From assembly GCF_943734655.1 (NCBI RefSeq), contig NC_071355.1:205398939-205462938 (forward strand): DNA of 64,000 nt, given 5' to 3'. The notes beneath the pieces were generated by a model, which worked only from the letters and a program-made list of their open reading frames with translations, did not search any database and was not told the origin of the DNA. Both the position numbers and the translations under genes were made by a program. The DNA comes from Sabethes cyaneus. Its lineage: Eukaryota > Arthropoda > Insecta > Diptera > Culicidae. Positions 12,484-24,325 of the stretch are shown here, in pieces. The stretch's first letter is position 1. Each line of letters starts with the position of its first letter.

Positions 12484-13450
12484 ATAAAATGTAGATCAAA
12501 TACGGGACAAATTAAGACAAAATGCAGTCTACATTTTTCGAAATTCGTGCTGAATTAAGATAAAATAGTACAAAATGAACTAAACCAGTCAAAATTGGAA
12601 TAAAATCAATAAAGTGGATATAATTAGAATAAAATTAAAACAAAATTAGGACAATATAAGACAAAAACAAGAAAAACTCAGAACAAAAGTGATATAAATT
12701 TCGAACACAATTCAACAAAATCAGGAGTAAAGTAATGTTAAAGTAATACGAACAAATCCAAGACAAAATGGGGACATATTCTGGAGAAGATGAAGGCAAA
12801 ACAAAGGAATTGAGACAAAATTGGACAAAATTCCAACAAAATTAGGCAAAATTGAAGCATAATTAGAAGTAAATGGAACAAAACTAAATGACACTGCGAC
12901 AAAATTCGAACAAATTAAGTATCGTATTGGGGTAGCATAGTACAAAATTAGGACACAGTTAAACACAACTAGGACAGAAATAAGATAAAATAAGAACAAA
13001 CTTCTTCAAGTCTGGGACCAATTTATGTCAAAACTTTTACAAAGTTGAAAATAAGGCAAAACGACTACTATTAGATAGAAACAAGATAATATCAAGGTAA
13101 ATTGAAGATCAAAATTAGGTTAAAATTTGTATTTATAAATCAAGACAAAATTGAGATCAAAAGTGAAATGAAATTAGGACACAATTCAAATAAAATTTGA
13201 ACGAAATTGGCATAATACCAAAAAGAGTTTAAGGCAGTTAAAAATTCGGCAAAATTGGAACAAAATTAGATTAGATGTATTTCAGACAAACATAAAGCCA
13301 AGATAAAATTGGCATGAAATAAGACCAAAATTGTTACAAAATTTAAGAAGAAATTTGTTAACCATTAACCCAAGTTCTGGACAAAGTTAGCACAAAATCG
13401 GAACAAATTTTGTACGTAATTCATACAAAATTAGGACACAACCCAAGTAA
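12484..13450. repeat. Degenerate A-rich minisatellite (ACAAAATTAGG-like)
   Basis: Nearly one kilobase of loosely repeated 'gacaaaattagaacaaaa' units of about 11-15 bases, strongly biased to A on this strand. The reverse-strand 92-codon frame (12721-12999) is composition-driven. A T-rich counterpart in the opposite orientation lies at 32.32-32.96 kb. Confidence 0.7.
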
Positions 13451-13469
13451 CCGCTAAGCACTGAATTAA

Positions 13470-13665
13470 GGGATTACCTACGAATGGCCGAAACACAAAT
13501 GGCTTAATCACGAATGGCCGAAACACAAATGGCCGAAATAACAAATGGCATAATATATCTAGTGGCCGAATCACGAACGGCCGAATCACAAATGGCCGAA
13601 TCACGAATGGCCGAATCACAAAAGGCTGAAACACGAATGGCCGAACGTCCTATTCGGCCGAAAAT
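13470..13665 (+). repeat. 15-bp tandem repeat ATGGCCGAAncacgA
   Basis: About 11-12 units of 'atggccgaatcacga' or close variants. Frames on both strands are repeat artefacts. An inverted set of the same units occurs at 14165-14250. Confidence 0.85.
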
Positions 13666-14164
13666 AATCAGGGTACCTGCACACACGTTGGGTATATGCT
13701 GTCCTTACTCACTGCCGCTCGTTCGGACTTAACTAAGGGATAATCCCTACTAGTCAGTAAACCTAGGAAAATGCATGCATCTAGATAGTAGTGGTTTCTG
13801 CGGGGTGGCTGCCCCCCCGCAGTGGCCGGCAATTCCGACGGCGGGTCACCGGGGCACACTCGCGGCCTGCGGCCGTCTCGCCCTGAATCATCTGGGAAAT
13901 ATTTGCTACTGACACGATCAATAGACCTCGCACCCTATAATAAACATAAATCATTCGCGCTTAGGGAAAGAAACAACTATCAATCATCTATACTATATCT
14001 ACCAAAATAAAAAATAAGACGCAGAGTATGTCTAGTTCTTCTGAAACTAAGGTACAGAATTTTACGAAAAGCTTTTTTCCTTCACCTATCAATGACGCGG
14101 ATCATCACAGAGCTGCGAGTGGAACAAAAGGCAATATAGGGGAAAATTTTAAAGGTTTTTCAGG
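13666..14164. other. Unclassified core between inverted 15-bp repeat arrays
   Basis: About 500 bases including a GC-rich hairpin around 'gcggggtggctgcccccccgc' split by its loop, and an AT-rich half. No protein domain is recognisable. Its position between inverted arrays suggests it belongs to one element. Confidence 0.35.
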
Positions 14165-14250
14165 GGGATGTGATTCGGCCTTCTGTGACTGTTGTTGGAA
14201 TTGGGCCATTTGGATTTCGGCCATTCGTGATTCTGTCATTTGGTACCAGC
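14165..14250 (-). repeat. Inverted 15-bp ATGGCCGAA repeat units
   Basis: Reading the reverse strand gives 'gaatcacgaatggccgaaat' and neighbours, the same unit as 13470-13665 in opposite orientation. Confidence 0.7.
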
Positions 14251-15320
14251 CCGAATTAAGATTGATGGCTGCTCTATATTTGCCAGTTACATGATGCCAG
14301 ATATAATTCAGTATTGTCAATGCATAGCAGCTTTAAAATGGCATTCTCAATGCTGAATTGAAATTTACTTGAAGTACTATGAAAAGCTGGTTACGTGCTC
14401 TAAGCGAGCTTTATTGCCGTTACCGGCATCAAAAGAAATTTTGAACACTGCTCACACTTGCAAGAAACCTCCTTGCGAACGTACGTGTGATAAAAGAAAA
14501 AATGCTTCCCTCTATTTTTATCGTACGCAAAATTCTGCACCGCTGATAAAATATACATCAACACGAATCTATATGGATGATGGCATATGCATACGCATAA
14601 TATGCAAAAAAAATATTTCTATAATGTACCGTCAAACGGGGTAACTTGCAACAGCGGGGTAACATGCAACAACGCAATATCGGTCGAATTTATTGTATTT
14701 TTTGAATTGTTACTTCAATTTTCAATCTACATCAGTTACTGAATCTTGTTGATAACAGATCAAAGCAGCCTCAGATGCTGTTATATTAACTTTCTGCTGT
14801 TTTGGTGATTTTAAAAAAATCTCACAACATGGTATCAAATTCATTGTTATTTTTTCGTCTGTTAAACGTTTGTTTCGCCCACTAGCACTTCAAATAAACG
14901 CAGCCTAACATACATTTTTTATAGTAAAGTGAATAATAAGGAAACAAAATAATTGATTTATGATAACGCTACGTAACATAGGACATTTATGCGTATATTC
15001 AAAGCAAAAGCATTAAACTTCGCAAGTCGGATTAACGTTTGCATATTGAAGTCAAAAGAAACTCATACAAATCATTAAATTCGTTCAATTTCCAAAAAAT
15101 ATTGCTTGTTGCAAGTTACCCCGTTCAAGTGGTAACTAGCAACAAGCTGATTAAAAATTTCTACAACAGCCAATATTGATCGCATATTTTTTGCCTTTCT
15201 ACTATATAAATATATAGTATAAAGGTATAGAAATCACTCGGAAAACCGGAAATGGAAAGAAGGTCCTGCGGGCCGAATGTCATATACCATTCGACTCAGT
15301 TTCGAAAACTGAGCATTTTC

Positions 15321-15595
<275 letters not shown>

Positions 15596-16131
15596 CGCTT
15601 TTAATCTCACTCACTTTTCTCGGAGATGGCTGGACCGATTTTAATGTTCTTAGTGTCAAATGGAAGGTCTAAGTGTCCCATTGGTCGCTATTGAATTTCA
15701 CACTGATCGGACTTTTAGTTCAAAAGTTATGTATAAAAATACGAAAAATATGGGACTTCATTATTTCATAGGTCCCTAAGCCGATTTGCACAAAATTGAT
15801 TGCATATGAAAGAGGAGCCTTGCAAACCCTTACCTTCCGAATTTCATGATGATTGGGCTTGTAGTTTGAAAGTTACATAAAGAAATGTGAAAAAATTGCA
15901 TTTAAAACATATTTTTGTAACATACAAGCATTAATTCAATGTAAAGCATCACACGATTTATTATCATTTGAAAATTACTGTTGAGATCTATCAAACGAAA
16001 CCGAGTTATTGAAAATCGGACGGTTCATTCAAAACTTATTCAAACTTTAACACTTAAGCACCGTATATTAAACCGTCAAAACGTGTGAAATCAAAACATA
16101 TCAATCAAATGTTGATTGTATTCAATGTGTG

Positions 16132-16215
16132 TAATGTATGTATGTATGTATGTATGTATGTATGTATGTATGTTTGTATCTATGTATGTATGTATGTGTA
16201 TGTGTGTGTGTATGT
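16132..16215. repeat. (GTAT)n microsatellite inside copy C
   Basis: About 20 GTAT units with two imperfect units, running into GTGTGTGTATG. Confidence 0.9.
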
Positions 16216-16359
16216 GATGACAATTTGCAATTTTTAAATTTGCATTGAAATTCAAGAGAAGTGAGAAACATGCCAATTAACTGAAGTTTTTGAAGCTTCT
16301 TAGTGGAATACGACCTCTGAATTCAAGGAAAAGATAAAACTTTTACCGACTAAATTCCA

Positions 16360-16478
16360 TTATTTAATATTTATTCGCGACAGATACGTATACGCTTTGA
16401 AATAAGACACTGATGAAGCCTGCACGTCGTAGGTGAACTACGTATCTGTTGCAAATAAACATTAAATACTGGGATTCA
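16360..16478. repeat. Short inverted-repeat unit with ACGTATCTG arms
   Basis: 'gacagatacgta' near 16379 is inverted as 'tacgtatctgttgc' near 16439, and the flanking 'aatatttattcgc' and 'gcaaataaacatt' also pair, giving a ~110-base foldback. I cannot assign it to a family. Confidence 0.45.
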
Positions 16479-16950
16479 ATCGAAAAGTTTTTTCTTTTCT
16501 TTGTTTTCAGAATTCAATTGTCATTTTCTTCACTTGCTGTTGCTCACAATTGTACAAGAAAAGCAAAAAGCGAAGAATAGCAATTAATTTAAGTATGTAG
16601 GTATAGTGGTGATAGGATAAAAATACTAGTAAGTTGATTTTTCCAAATAAATTTATACAAATTTCAAACAAATTTTCCGCATCAATAGATGCTCTTTTCA
16701 ATCAATAGACACTAGAGCTTAGAAATGTTATATGAAAAATTGGAAGTACACGTTGCGCGGTAGTAATTTTGTAAGATTTGTTTTCGTTAGTGACATTTTA
16801 AAGGACAGATGTCTTATGTCATGTATCATGTTTTAATAAATAAATCAAAAATGACAAGCACTGGAAATCATATCGATCATATTTCCCATTCTCAAGCATG
16901 TTTATGGCGCAGCTTTTGCACTATTTTTCGACCTCATATTGTTTTCCTAA

Positions 16951-17419
16951 CCCTCTAACCGGATACATTGGAAAAATGATGCGATCAAGCTAATGACTAT
17001 CTTTTCATGAAATTACATTCAAAAGAAGCTTAAGTTTTGATTTTCATGCAAAAATAATTATCTGAAGGAGCACCAGCTAAGAAAAAGTTCAATTTCTCTT
17101 TTTCATATCTAATGCTCTATTTAGTTATTTTTTCTAATTCAGATATATTGCAAAATTCAAGCCAAGCAAACTAATACCAAAGTTTTGAGATTAATCATTT
17201 TGTTGTAGATTTCCTTTTTCTTCAAAAGCGAAGCATAATAATAATTTTTCTGAACTCTTGTTTTTCAAAGATGCTAACTTTTGAACGCATGGTATTAATA
17301 TCAAAATATCAAAATATCAAAAAATCTGCTATAAACACATATTTCATATTGTCAATTCAAAACAAGTTTCGTGGCTCTGAAGCCCGAAAGTTAAGGTCGT
17401 CTGTAGACCCGTTAGAGGG
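16951..17419. mobile_element. piggyBac-like MITE with CCCTCTAAC termini
   Basis: The left end CCCTCTAACCGG and right end CCCGTTAGAGGG are near-perfect inverses. The right flank is TTAA (17420-17423) and the left flank is CTAA, a one-base decay of TTAA. It is 469 bases with no ORF. It lies inside copy C, so it is younger than that insertion. Confidence 0.7.
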
Positions 17420-17898
17420 TTAATTTCTAATTTTTTATATATATTCATTGAAGTCTGCAAAAATTATCTTTTGTGTCTACATTATTTTTCTATAAATCAC
17501 GTAAATATTATAAAACTAAATAAGGTGTTTATCAAGTAGCATAAATGACGCTTACAAGTATTTACGCACCCAAGGAAAGAAAATATAATTGCTCTACGCA
17601 ATACGTTGTGAATTTTACTGGCAAATGAGGATTTTGAGGAATACGGAACGGATATTTAAAAATATAGTCAAGTTAATTATATATGTACCTGGGAAATTAA
17701 ATAATTATTATTGCGGCAATAGAAAGGCTAGGTCGCGCCGCTAGGTGGATTAATTCGGGTTTTTTTGTTAATATGTGAAATTATTCTATCCTAGACCTAA
17801 AAACTTTGTGTTAATTGAATTTCCTCAAATGTGCTACAGATAAGTTTTTACTTGAACTGATAGTTGAAAACTGTTGCAAGTTACCCCGTTTGACGGTA

Positions 17899-18150
17899 TG
17901 TTCAATACATGTATGCCATCAAATTGAAAGAAAATAAAAAGTAGGTAATTGTCCCAAAGTGCAACCTTTGGAAGAAATGTGAAAAATAACATCCCTTTTT
18001 TTGCGTAAACGCTGGATAAGAGGCTTATGTCTGTACCAAAAACCAGGTCTCTGACAGGACGTCATAAAAGGCTTATCGGTGATTAAAAACAGGCCCCTGA
18101 TAGGACATCATGTTCTCATAGCAATGAGTTCTATCCCCAGTCACCTCACT
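17899..18150. other. Spacer between TA element and satellite
   Basis: Holds two related half-sites, 'caggtctctgacaggacgtcat' (near 18043) and 'caggcccctgataggacatcat' (near 18090) in shortened form, each preceded by 'aggcttat', so a ~45-base unit is present twice. No gene. Confidence 0.5.
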
Positions 18151-19648
18151 GGTCGACTGCTAAACTGCTCGATTGCTCAACAGGTTGACTAGACTGCTCG
18201 ACTGGACTGGTCGATTAGACTGCTCGATTTGATTGCTCGACTGGACTGCTTAACTGAACTGCTCGACTGAACTGTTCGATTCGACTGCTCGACTCAACTG
18301 CTTGATTGGACAGATCGACCTGATTGCTTGACTCAACAACTCGATTAACCTGCTCAAGTGGACAACTCGACTTAACTACTCGATTCGACTGCTTGACACA
18401 TTTGCTTGACTTACAACTAGACTCGACTGCTCAACTTAACTGCACGATTGAACTGCTCGTCTCGACTGCGCGACTGAACTGCTTGACTGGACAGCATGAT
18501 TCATCTGCTCAACTAGACTGCTCGACTCAAATGTTCCATTCGGCGCTCGACTTAACTACTCGATTCAACTGCTTGATTTCACTGCTCGACTGGAATACTC
18601 GACTCAACTGCTCGAGTGAACTGCTTGACTCAACTACTCGATTGGACTATTCAAATCGGCTGCTCGACTCAACTGCTCAACGCGATTGCACAATTCAACT
18701 GATCGACTAGACTACTCGATTTGATTGCTCGACTCAACATACAGCTTGATTCAAAACAGCTCGACTAGACTGCTCGACTCATCTGTTCTACTTAACTGCT
18801 CGACTGAACCGCTTGACCTGACTGCTCGACTTAACTATTTGATTCGACAGCTCGACTTAACTGCTCGATTCATCTGCTCAACTGGACTACTCAACTGAAC
18901 TGCTCGGCTCAATTGTTCGACTTTACTGCTCGACTGAACCGATTGACTCGACTGCTCAACTAGACTATTCGATTCAACTGCTCGACTAGACTACTCGATT
19001 CAGCTGCTCGACTGGACTACTCGACTTAACAGCTCGATTAAACAGCTCGACTCGATTGCTCGGTTTAACTGTCCAACTCGACTACTCGGCTGGACTGTTT
19101 GACTGAACAGCTTGATTTACCTGTTCGATTTGACTGCTTGACTATCACCTTAATCGACAGGTCGACTACTCGACTCAACTGCTCTAATAAACTGTTCGAT
19201 TGGACTCCTCGACTCAACTGCTCGACTCGACTGCTCGACTCAACTGCTCGACTCGACTGCTTGACTCAACTGCTCCGCTCGACTGCTCGACTCGACTGCT
19301 CGAATGAACTGGTCGACTCAACTGTTCGACAACCGCTTGACCCGCTTGACCTAAATCATTCGATTCGACTGCTCGACTCAAGTGCTCGACTAGACTACTC
19401 GATTCAACTGTTCGAGTGGAATACTCGACTTAACTGCTCGATTAAACTGCTCGACTTGACTGCTCGACTCGACCACTCGATTCAACTGCTCGACTCATCT
19501 GCTCGACTGGACTGCTTGACTGAGCAGCTCGATTTAACTGCTCGACTAGACTGCTCGACTGGACTGTTCGACTCGATTGCTCGACCCAACTGCTTGACTC
19601 GATTGCTTGATTCGACTGCTCGACTCGCCTGCTCAACTCGACTGGTTG
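18151..19648. repeat. 13-bp satellite array, ACTCAACTGCTCG
   Basis: About 1.5 kb, roughly 115 head-to-tail units of 13 bases with the consensus 'actcaactgctcg' or 'actcgactgctcg'. Since 13 is prime to 3, open frames repeat every 13 codons (39 bases) and appear on both strands; the long frames here are repeat artefacts. Units vary at a few positions (tt/tc, a/g), with no obvious higher-order period by eye. The array ends sharply at 'ctggttgtcgcgatatc'. Confidence 0.9.
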
Positions 19649-19909
19649 TCGCGATATCATATGGTCGGTGTTAAATCAGACCGTACCAAGTAGCAAAATT
19701 TAAAAACTGAGTTAATGATAGCAAGTGATCAAGAATTTTCTAGGCAACATTTTACTCTAATCAGACTACATAAATTAGCCAGAAGTTTTTATTCAGTTAA
19801 ATAAAATTCAATGCGACCACAAAAACTATTTGTTTCAGTTTCCGGCTATGACTATTTTATGTACAACATCGTAGAGTTATATTATGCAATATAAGAACTC
19901 AAAGAACTA

Positions 19910-20333
19910 CAGTGGGATTTCGAATTTGGCAACAAATGCAACAAATCGAGACCCTCTTGATATAAAAAAATTAATGTAATTGCGTAAGAAATTTACTAGA
20001 TATTATTAATCAATGATTGCCACCTTTTTATGTTTACCAAACCCGGCAAGAGCAATCTGTGCGGTGCAAGTAAGTTTTTGGCGACCTGCGGTAAGTCTTA
20101 GTCCTACGGCTATAAACATATTATTATTCGAAACATTCTATAACCGCAAACTTTTTTTCATGAACACAGTTAAGGCAATATTTTTTCGTTATTTCAAATA
20201 TGTATGCGGAAACTGACTGACAGTTAAGCATATTTTTGGAAGTAAAATATTTTGTGTTGCCAAAAACGGATACTTTTGTTGCCGAAATCGAGGCATGCCA
20301 AAATCGAACCATGCCAAATTCGAAATCCCACTG
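19910..20333. mobile_element. TA-flanked pogo-like MITE
   Basis: The termini CAGTGGGATTTCGAATTTGG and their inverse are directly flanked by TA (19908-19909 and 20334-20335). TA duplication with a CAGTG start fits pogo/Tigger-type elements. It is 424 bases with no credible ORF. Confidence 0.8.
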
Positions 20334-20429
20334 TAATACAAAGATTAAACATCTTCGAAAACACTGTCTAATGGAATGTATCCGCAATTTAATGAATTCG
20401 GAACACACATTTATATTTTCCGGATCGTA

Positions 20430-21175
20430 AGATCCGGGCTCAACTAGTCATATTATAAACGAACACTATAGATGTAGTTAAAGAAACTGACTAAAGAAGT
20501 GACAGGTAACTCATTTTCCGTTCGTCGAAACCAAGTGCGCATGAATCTCGATGAAACCTTCTGAATCTTTTGCTCGAAAACTTGTGGAGTATCAGTCGAT
20601 GAACGCGGCAGAAAATAATGACTGCAAGCAAACGGCAATAAATATCATCGTATCATCACGAAATCGATCCGTGCTGCCTAACGAAGACATCAGGCAATCA
20701 AATTTGTATCGTACAGTTAATAAAATCGCCTAAATGTTGAACTCGAAAAAATATTGTTCGAACTTTTCCTAGCAACTTTGAACAGAGTCACGCACAACAA
20801 TCATCGTTGAGCAAATCAGGTTTAATGATGACAGGAGGCCGCGAGTGACTGAGCTCCAATGTCTTTTCTTTAGTCAGTTTCTTTAGATGTAGTGCTAGTG
20901 CAGTTTCCAACACAGATATCCAATTCGCCTAGGTTTAATAGTCTCACCATAAAGAATTTACAATCATCAAATTGGACTAAGTTTAATCGTATTCGTAAGA
21001 AATTTGTTGGCGCGAGAGGGCTTCGTCACTCTTTCTGGTGTACTTCCCAAGCAAGGACATCAGAATGGTCTAGGTTTCATCGCGGTGTTAAGAAATCTTT
21101 TTGAGACGAGGAAACTTTATCACTTGTTTTGGCTTACTTTCCAAGCACAGATATCAAATTGGTATAGGTTGGTCC
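20430..21175 (+). repeat. ~90-bp tandem repeat, locus 2 (interrupted)
   Basis: Units at about 20906-21170 match locus 1 (7990-8400) in sequence and order. The left part ('attataaacgaacactata') also matches about 8000-8025 but is cut off by the 407-base insertion at 20479-20885. A GGTCCTACGTC motif follows at 21172. Confidence 0.75.
20479..20885. mobile_element. hAT-like MITE with 8-bp target duplication
   Basis: Perfect inverted ends TAAAGAAACTGACTAAAGAA, 407 bases in all, flanked on both sides by GATGTAGT (20471-20478 and 20886-20893). Locus 1 at about 8020 gives the unoccupied version of the same repeat. An 8-bp duplication indicates a hAT- or P-type transposase. No ORF of note. Confidence 0.85.
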
Positions 21176-21289
21176 TACGTCATAAGTTAGGACAAGCTTG
21201 TACAAGAATGTTACTGAAATCAAGCCGAAATTTGGACAGCAGCGCAGGACAAAGATATTATTTTCCATTCTATAAATGAAGTTTTCTTC

Positions 21290-22980
21290 GAATAACTTGT
21301 AGGGTTTTTCCTAATTCCCGTCGTAATAAGTAAAGCCATTCTAATTTTCATCATTTGTTTGATGGATTTAATGAATATTCCAAAAGTTCTTGTGCTGATT
21401 TGACTAAAAAACACTTACCGTCGATTCGGGCGAAATTGATCAGTCGGGTGAAATTGATCAGCTTGGACTAACGAATAAAAAACTCTTTATTCTACGTTTA
21501 TACTGATTCATAAAGCTGAATATGCACCCATCCATATAAAGATTGAGTTACAGGTCAAAGTCACTTGGCTTTCAGCGAGATTGATCTTGTAAATGGCTTG
21601 ATTTTTTAAAATTTACTATTTTGATCGAATCGCAATTTTCAACATGCCCGATAAAACTCCTTGCTGTTAACACAAATTTCGTTGCAGAAGGAAATTTTGA
21701 TAGAACTAATTCGATTCTCTAATTATCTGGCTGTGCTTTGATAATTTCCATGAATAAAATTATGCGACAGAAATTGTTTGATTTGACCTTTTACGAAATA
21801 AAACGATTGATAACATCATGAACTGAGGCAACATAGATTTCTAGATCGCTATGGGTGCGAAATGGAGCTGCCACCTGCGAAAGTTTATTCTTTCTGTAAA
21901 GCAGAATGGAGATTTATAAAAGGGTGCAAAAGACAGACGATACTTCGCACAAATTTTACAAACGGTCCATATGGCAGTTGCATGAGAGTGCAAGAGATCG
22001 GTTTGTGCTTACATAGCGAAATGCAACTACACATTCAAAGAGACAGTCAAGCTCCCGTATATGAGGAGAATTAAATTATTTGTTTCACTAGATTGGTGAA
22101 GATTGTATACGAAAATCGTACATTTACACATATATACAGCAATGTTTAAACAAAAACAAACGATTACGATGCTAAAATTGGCTTAATATCTTTTCTATCG
22201 TTCATATTTATTTAGCAGATGCATCAACCATGCTAATGTAGAGCTGACTGTTTGATTTTTGTGCTAGTTGCTGTACGCGACATTGTTGCCTACATACAGG
22301 CAATATCTCGATTACGCCAGATTTTATACAGCACGTTAGGTTATTGCTGTCAGAGCGTATGGTTTAATAGCAATATCGTCTTGATTTCTACGTGATCAAT
22401 TTCACCCGTTATTTGTAAATTTTCAATTTCACGATTACATTAAGTTTTATCTAAAATAAAACTATTTATATAAGATATAGATGATACTGTCGTGTAGCCA
22501 GCACTACAGTACTTATTTTAAAATTGAATCATCTTCCTAAATATGTTTCTATTCAAAGATATTTAAAAAATACTCGAAAAAGTGATCAATTTCACCCGAA
22601 TTCACGGTACCTTCCGATCCGTGAACTTTGAAATCACTGAAAAGCGACTATTAAAGCATATTATTGAAATTACGCAACTGAATTTATTTCTAAAATTCGT
22701 CGTACCGTTTTAAAATCCGTCCATCAAAATTTTTCATCGTCCGAACTAAAAATCACAACAATGTTTACGAAGCTAACGCTCATGTATTTGTATAGAACGG
22801 CATGACAAATGTTATTCTATAAAATTTCTGCAGGTCAGGCAAGTTTTCCTGGCTGTAGAATAACGACAATGCCTTGCGTGAGTTATTTTCATTTATGAAT
22901 GACGGAAATTAAAACGATTAGTCGACATTGTCTTCTTCGTCGCACGAAAAAACGTAGGAAAATTGGCTGGTAGGACATCT
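21290..22980. repeat. Unclassified interspersed repeat, copy 1, split by insertion
   Basis: Left part 21290-21417 and right part 22608-22980 are contiguous in the inverted copy at about 33150-33640. The outer right end reads 'ttggctggtag'. No coding capacity is recognisable; the nature of the repeat is unknown. Confidence 0.7.
21418..22607. mobile_element. TA-flanked MITE with CCGTCGATTCGGG ends
   Basis: The left terminus CCGTCGATTCGGGCGAAATT and right terminus AATTTCACCCGAATTCACGG are imperfect inverses, with TA at 21416-21417 and 22608-22609. The empty site is seen in the second copy of the host repeat at 33.5 kb. The GGGTGAAATTGATCA motif is repeated just inside the left end and near 22390. 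It is 1190 bases, non-coding. The terminus resembles that of the 14629 element (CCGTC...CGGG), so the two may be mobilised by related transposases. Confidence 0.85.
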
Positions 22981-23368
22981 TTAATGATAAAAAGCATTTA
23001 AATAGATCTCAGCTCACTTTGATTGATCGCGTATGATAGACAACAAACTAAAATATTAGGGAATAACTAGTTTTGCATTGTGCGTCATAAAAATGCTGAT
23101 ATTTTTAATAATTTGTGTTGGATAGGACGGAAATAGGCAATTACGACGATGTAGCAACATACCCTACAACATTCAAAACTTGAATATAAAATATTAGTGA
23201 CCAAATAAAGTAGTCAGATCGTGTACTGTTGTACCGTCTATGCCCTAAGATTCCTCGGAAAACATTATCTTCCATCAAAATTATCAAAAACGAGGAAAAT
23301 CAATTTACTCTTCGTTAAGCGCACGTATAGCAAGTACAGCAGAGCGTTGTACGTCACTATTTTGTTAA
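22981..23368. other. Unannotated spacer
   Basis: I recognise no gene, repeat or site in this AT-rich stretch. Confidence 0.4.
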
Positions 23369-23572
23369 GGTGCGTTTAGATTGGTAACATGTGGTATGCA
23401 ACTTTTTCCAAACTGTTGCCCGATGTTTCCAAGCAACATAGCAACGTATAACAAATGTTCAGGTGGCAACAGAAGCAGCATTGAGTAACAACTAGCAGCA
23501 TGTCGCATACCAAATGTTGCATTCCACATGTTGTCGAAAAATTGCCCAGTTTAAAGGCACCTTTAGTTTTTC
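23369..23572. mobile_element. Small MITE with AAGGTGCSTTTA ends
   Basis: 'aaggtgcgtttagattgg' on the left pairs with 'cagtttaaaggcacctt' on the right, and 'aacatgtggtatgcaac' pairs with an inner 'gcattccacatgtt'. About 200 bases. The target duplication is unclear. Confidence 0.6.
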
Positions 23573-23832
23573 GAAAAAAACTTCGCAACCGAAATGAACA
23601 AGATACATATTTTCATCCATTTCAACGGAAAAGAGGACGCGTGGTTATTTTTTAACTTTCAGTACCGGAATTTAAATAAATGTTTGTAGTCTTCGAAAAT
23701 CATAAACACTCATTTTTAAAATAATATTTAACCGACTGAAAAAGTCCGTTTTTTTTCGAATAGCATGCTATAGAACTATTAATTGATTCGTGTTGTTGGT
23801 TGACTGCATCAAATTTATGGCTATATTGCTTG

Positions 23833-24308
23833 TGTTAACGCACGTACCATGCCAGCCCCCTGTTATACACGATTACAGATATGTTACACCACAGGTGACT
23901 ACATGATCTCATTTGATAACGCCAGTGAGTGAGTGAGCGTAGGGTTTAGGTGAAACAGATTAGAATTAATATACTATTGCTGGCAGACATTGTTAAAAGC
24001 TTAAATTTATATTTCTATAGCTCTAACACATCGAGCAGTTAAATCGTCATTAAGGAGATAGTTATTAATTACGGATTAATTACAAGCGGTAACTATTCAT
24101 TTCTCTAGTGGTGCATTAATATATCTATTTATATATTCAACAATTAGCAGGGCATAGTTTCCTTAAGTCACTCGCGGAGTGAGGTTATATTCGCAGAGAC
24201 AGAAGAAACTTATTGTGAGTAAAATTAATTATTTTATTGATGTAAAATGCAAATAAAACTATTTCAGTTCGAGTCTCGCAAAAATCGGACTACGGAAAAC
24301 TTTCTACA
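23833..24308 (+). repeat. 5' LTR of BEL/Pao element
   Basis: It begins TGTTAACGC and ends TTTCTACA. A TATATCTATTTATATATT box lies near 24120 and an AATAAA near 24252, the expected promoter and polyadenylation elements. A possible 53-base intron (GTGAGT at 24215, TTTCAG ending at 24267) overlaps the polyadenylation signal. Confidence 0.9.
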
Positions 24309-24325
24309 CTCGAAAATAACTGAAG

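Noticed and set aside
18151..19648. CRISPR-like regular spacing
   Set aside because: No unique spacers; the array is a head-to-tail 13-bp satellite in eukaryotic DNA.
19099..19674. 191-codon frame (and others at 18324-18710 and on the reverse strand)
   Set aside because: A 13-codon periodic product of the 13-bp satellite, open on both strands; no known domain.
24309..24325. Canonical tRNA primer-binding site right after the 5' LTR
   Set aside because: The sequence ctcgaaaataactgaag does not begin with TGG and I cannot match it to a tRNA 3' end.
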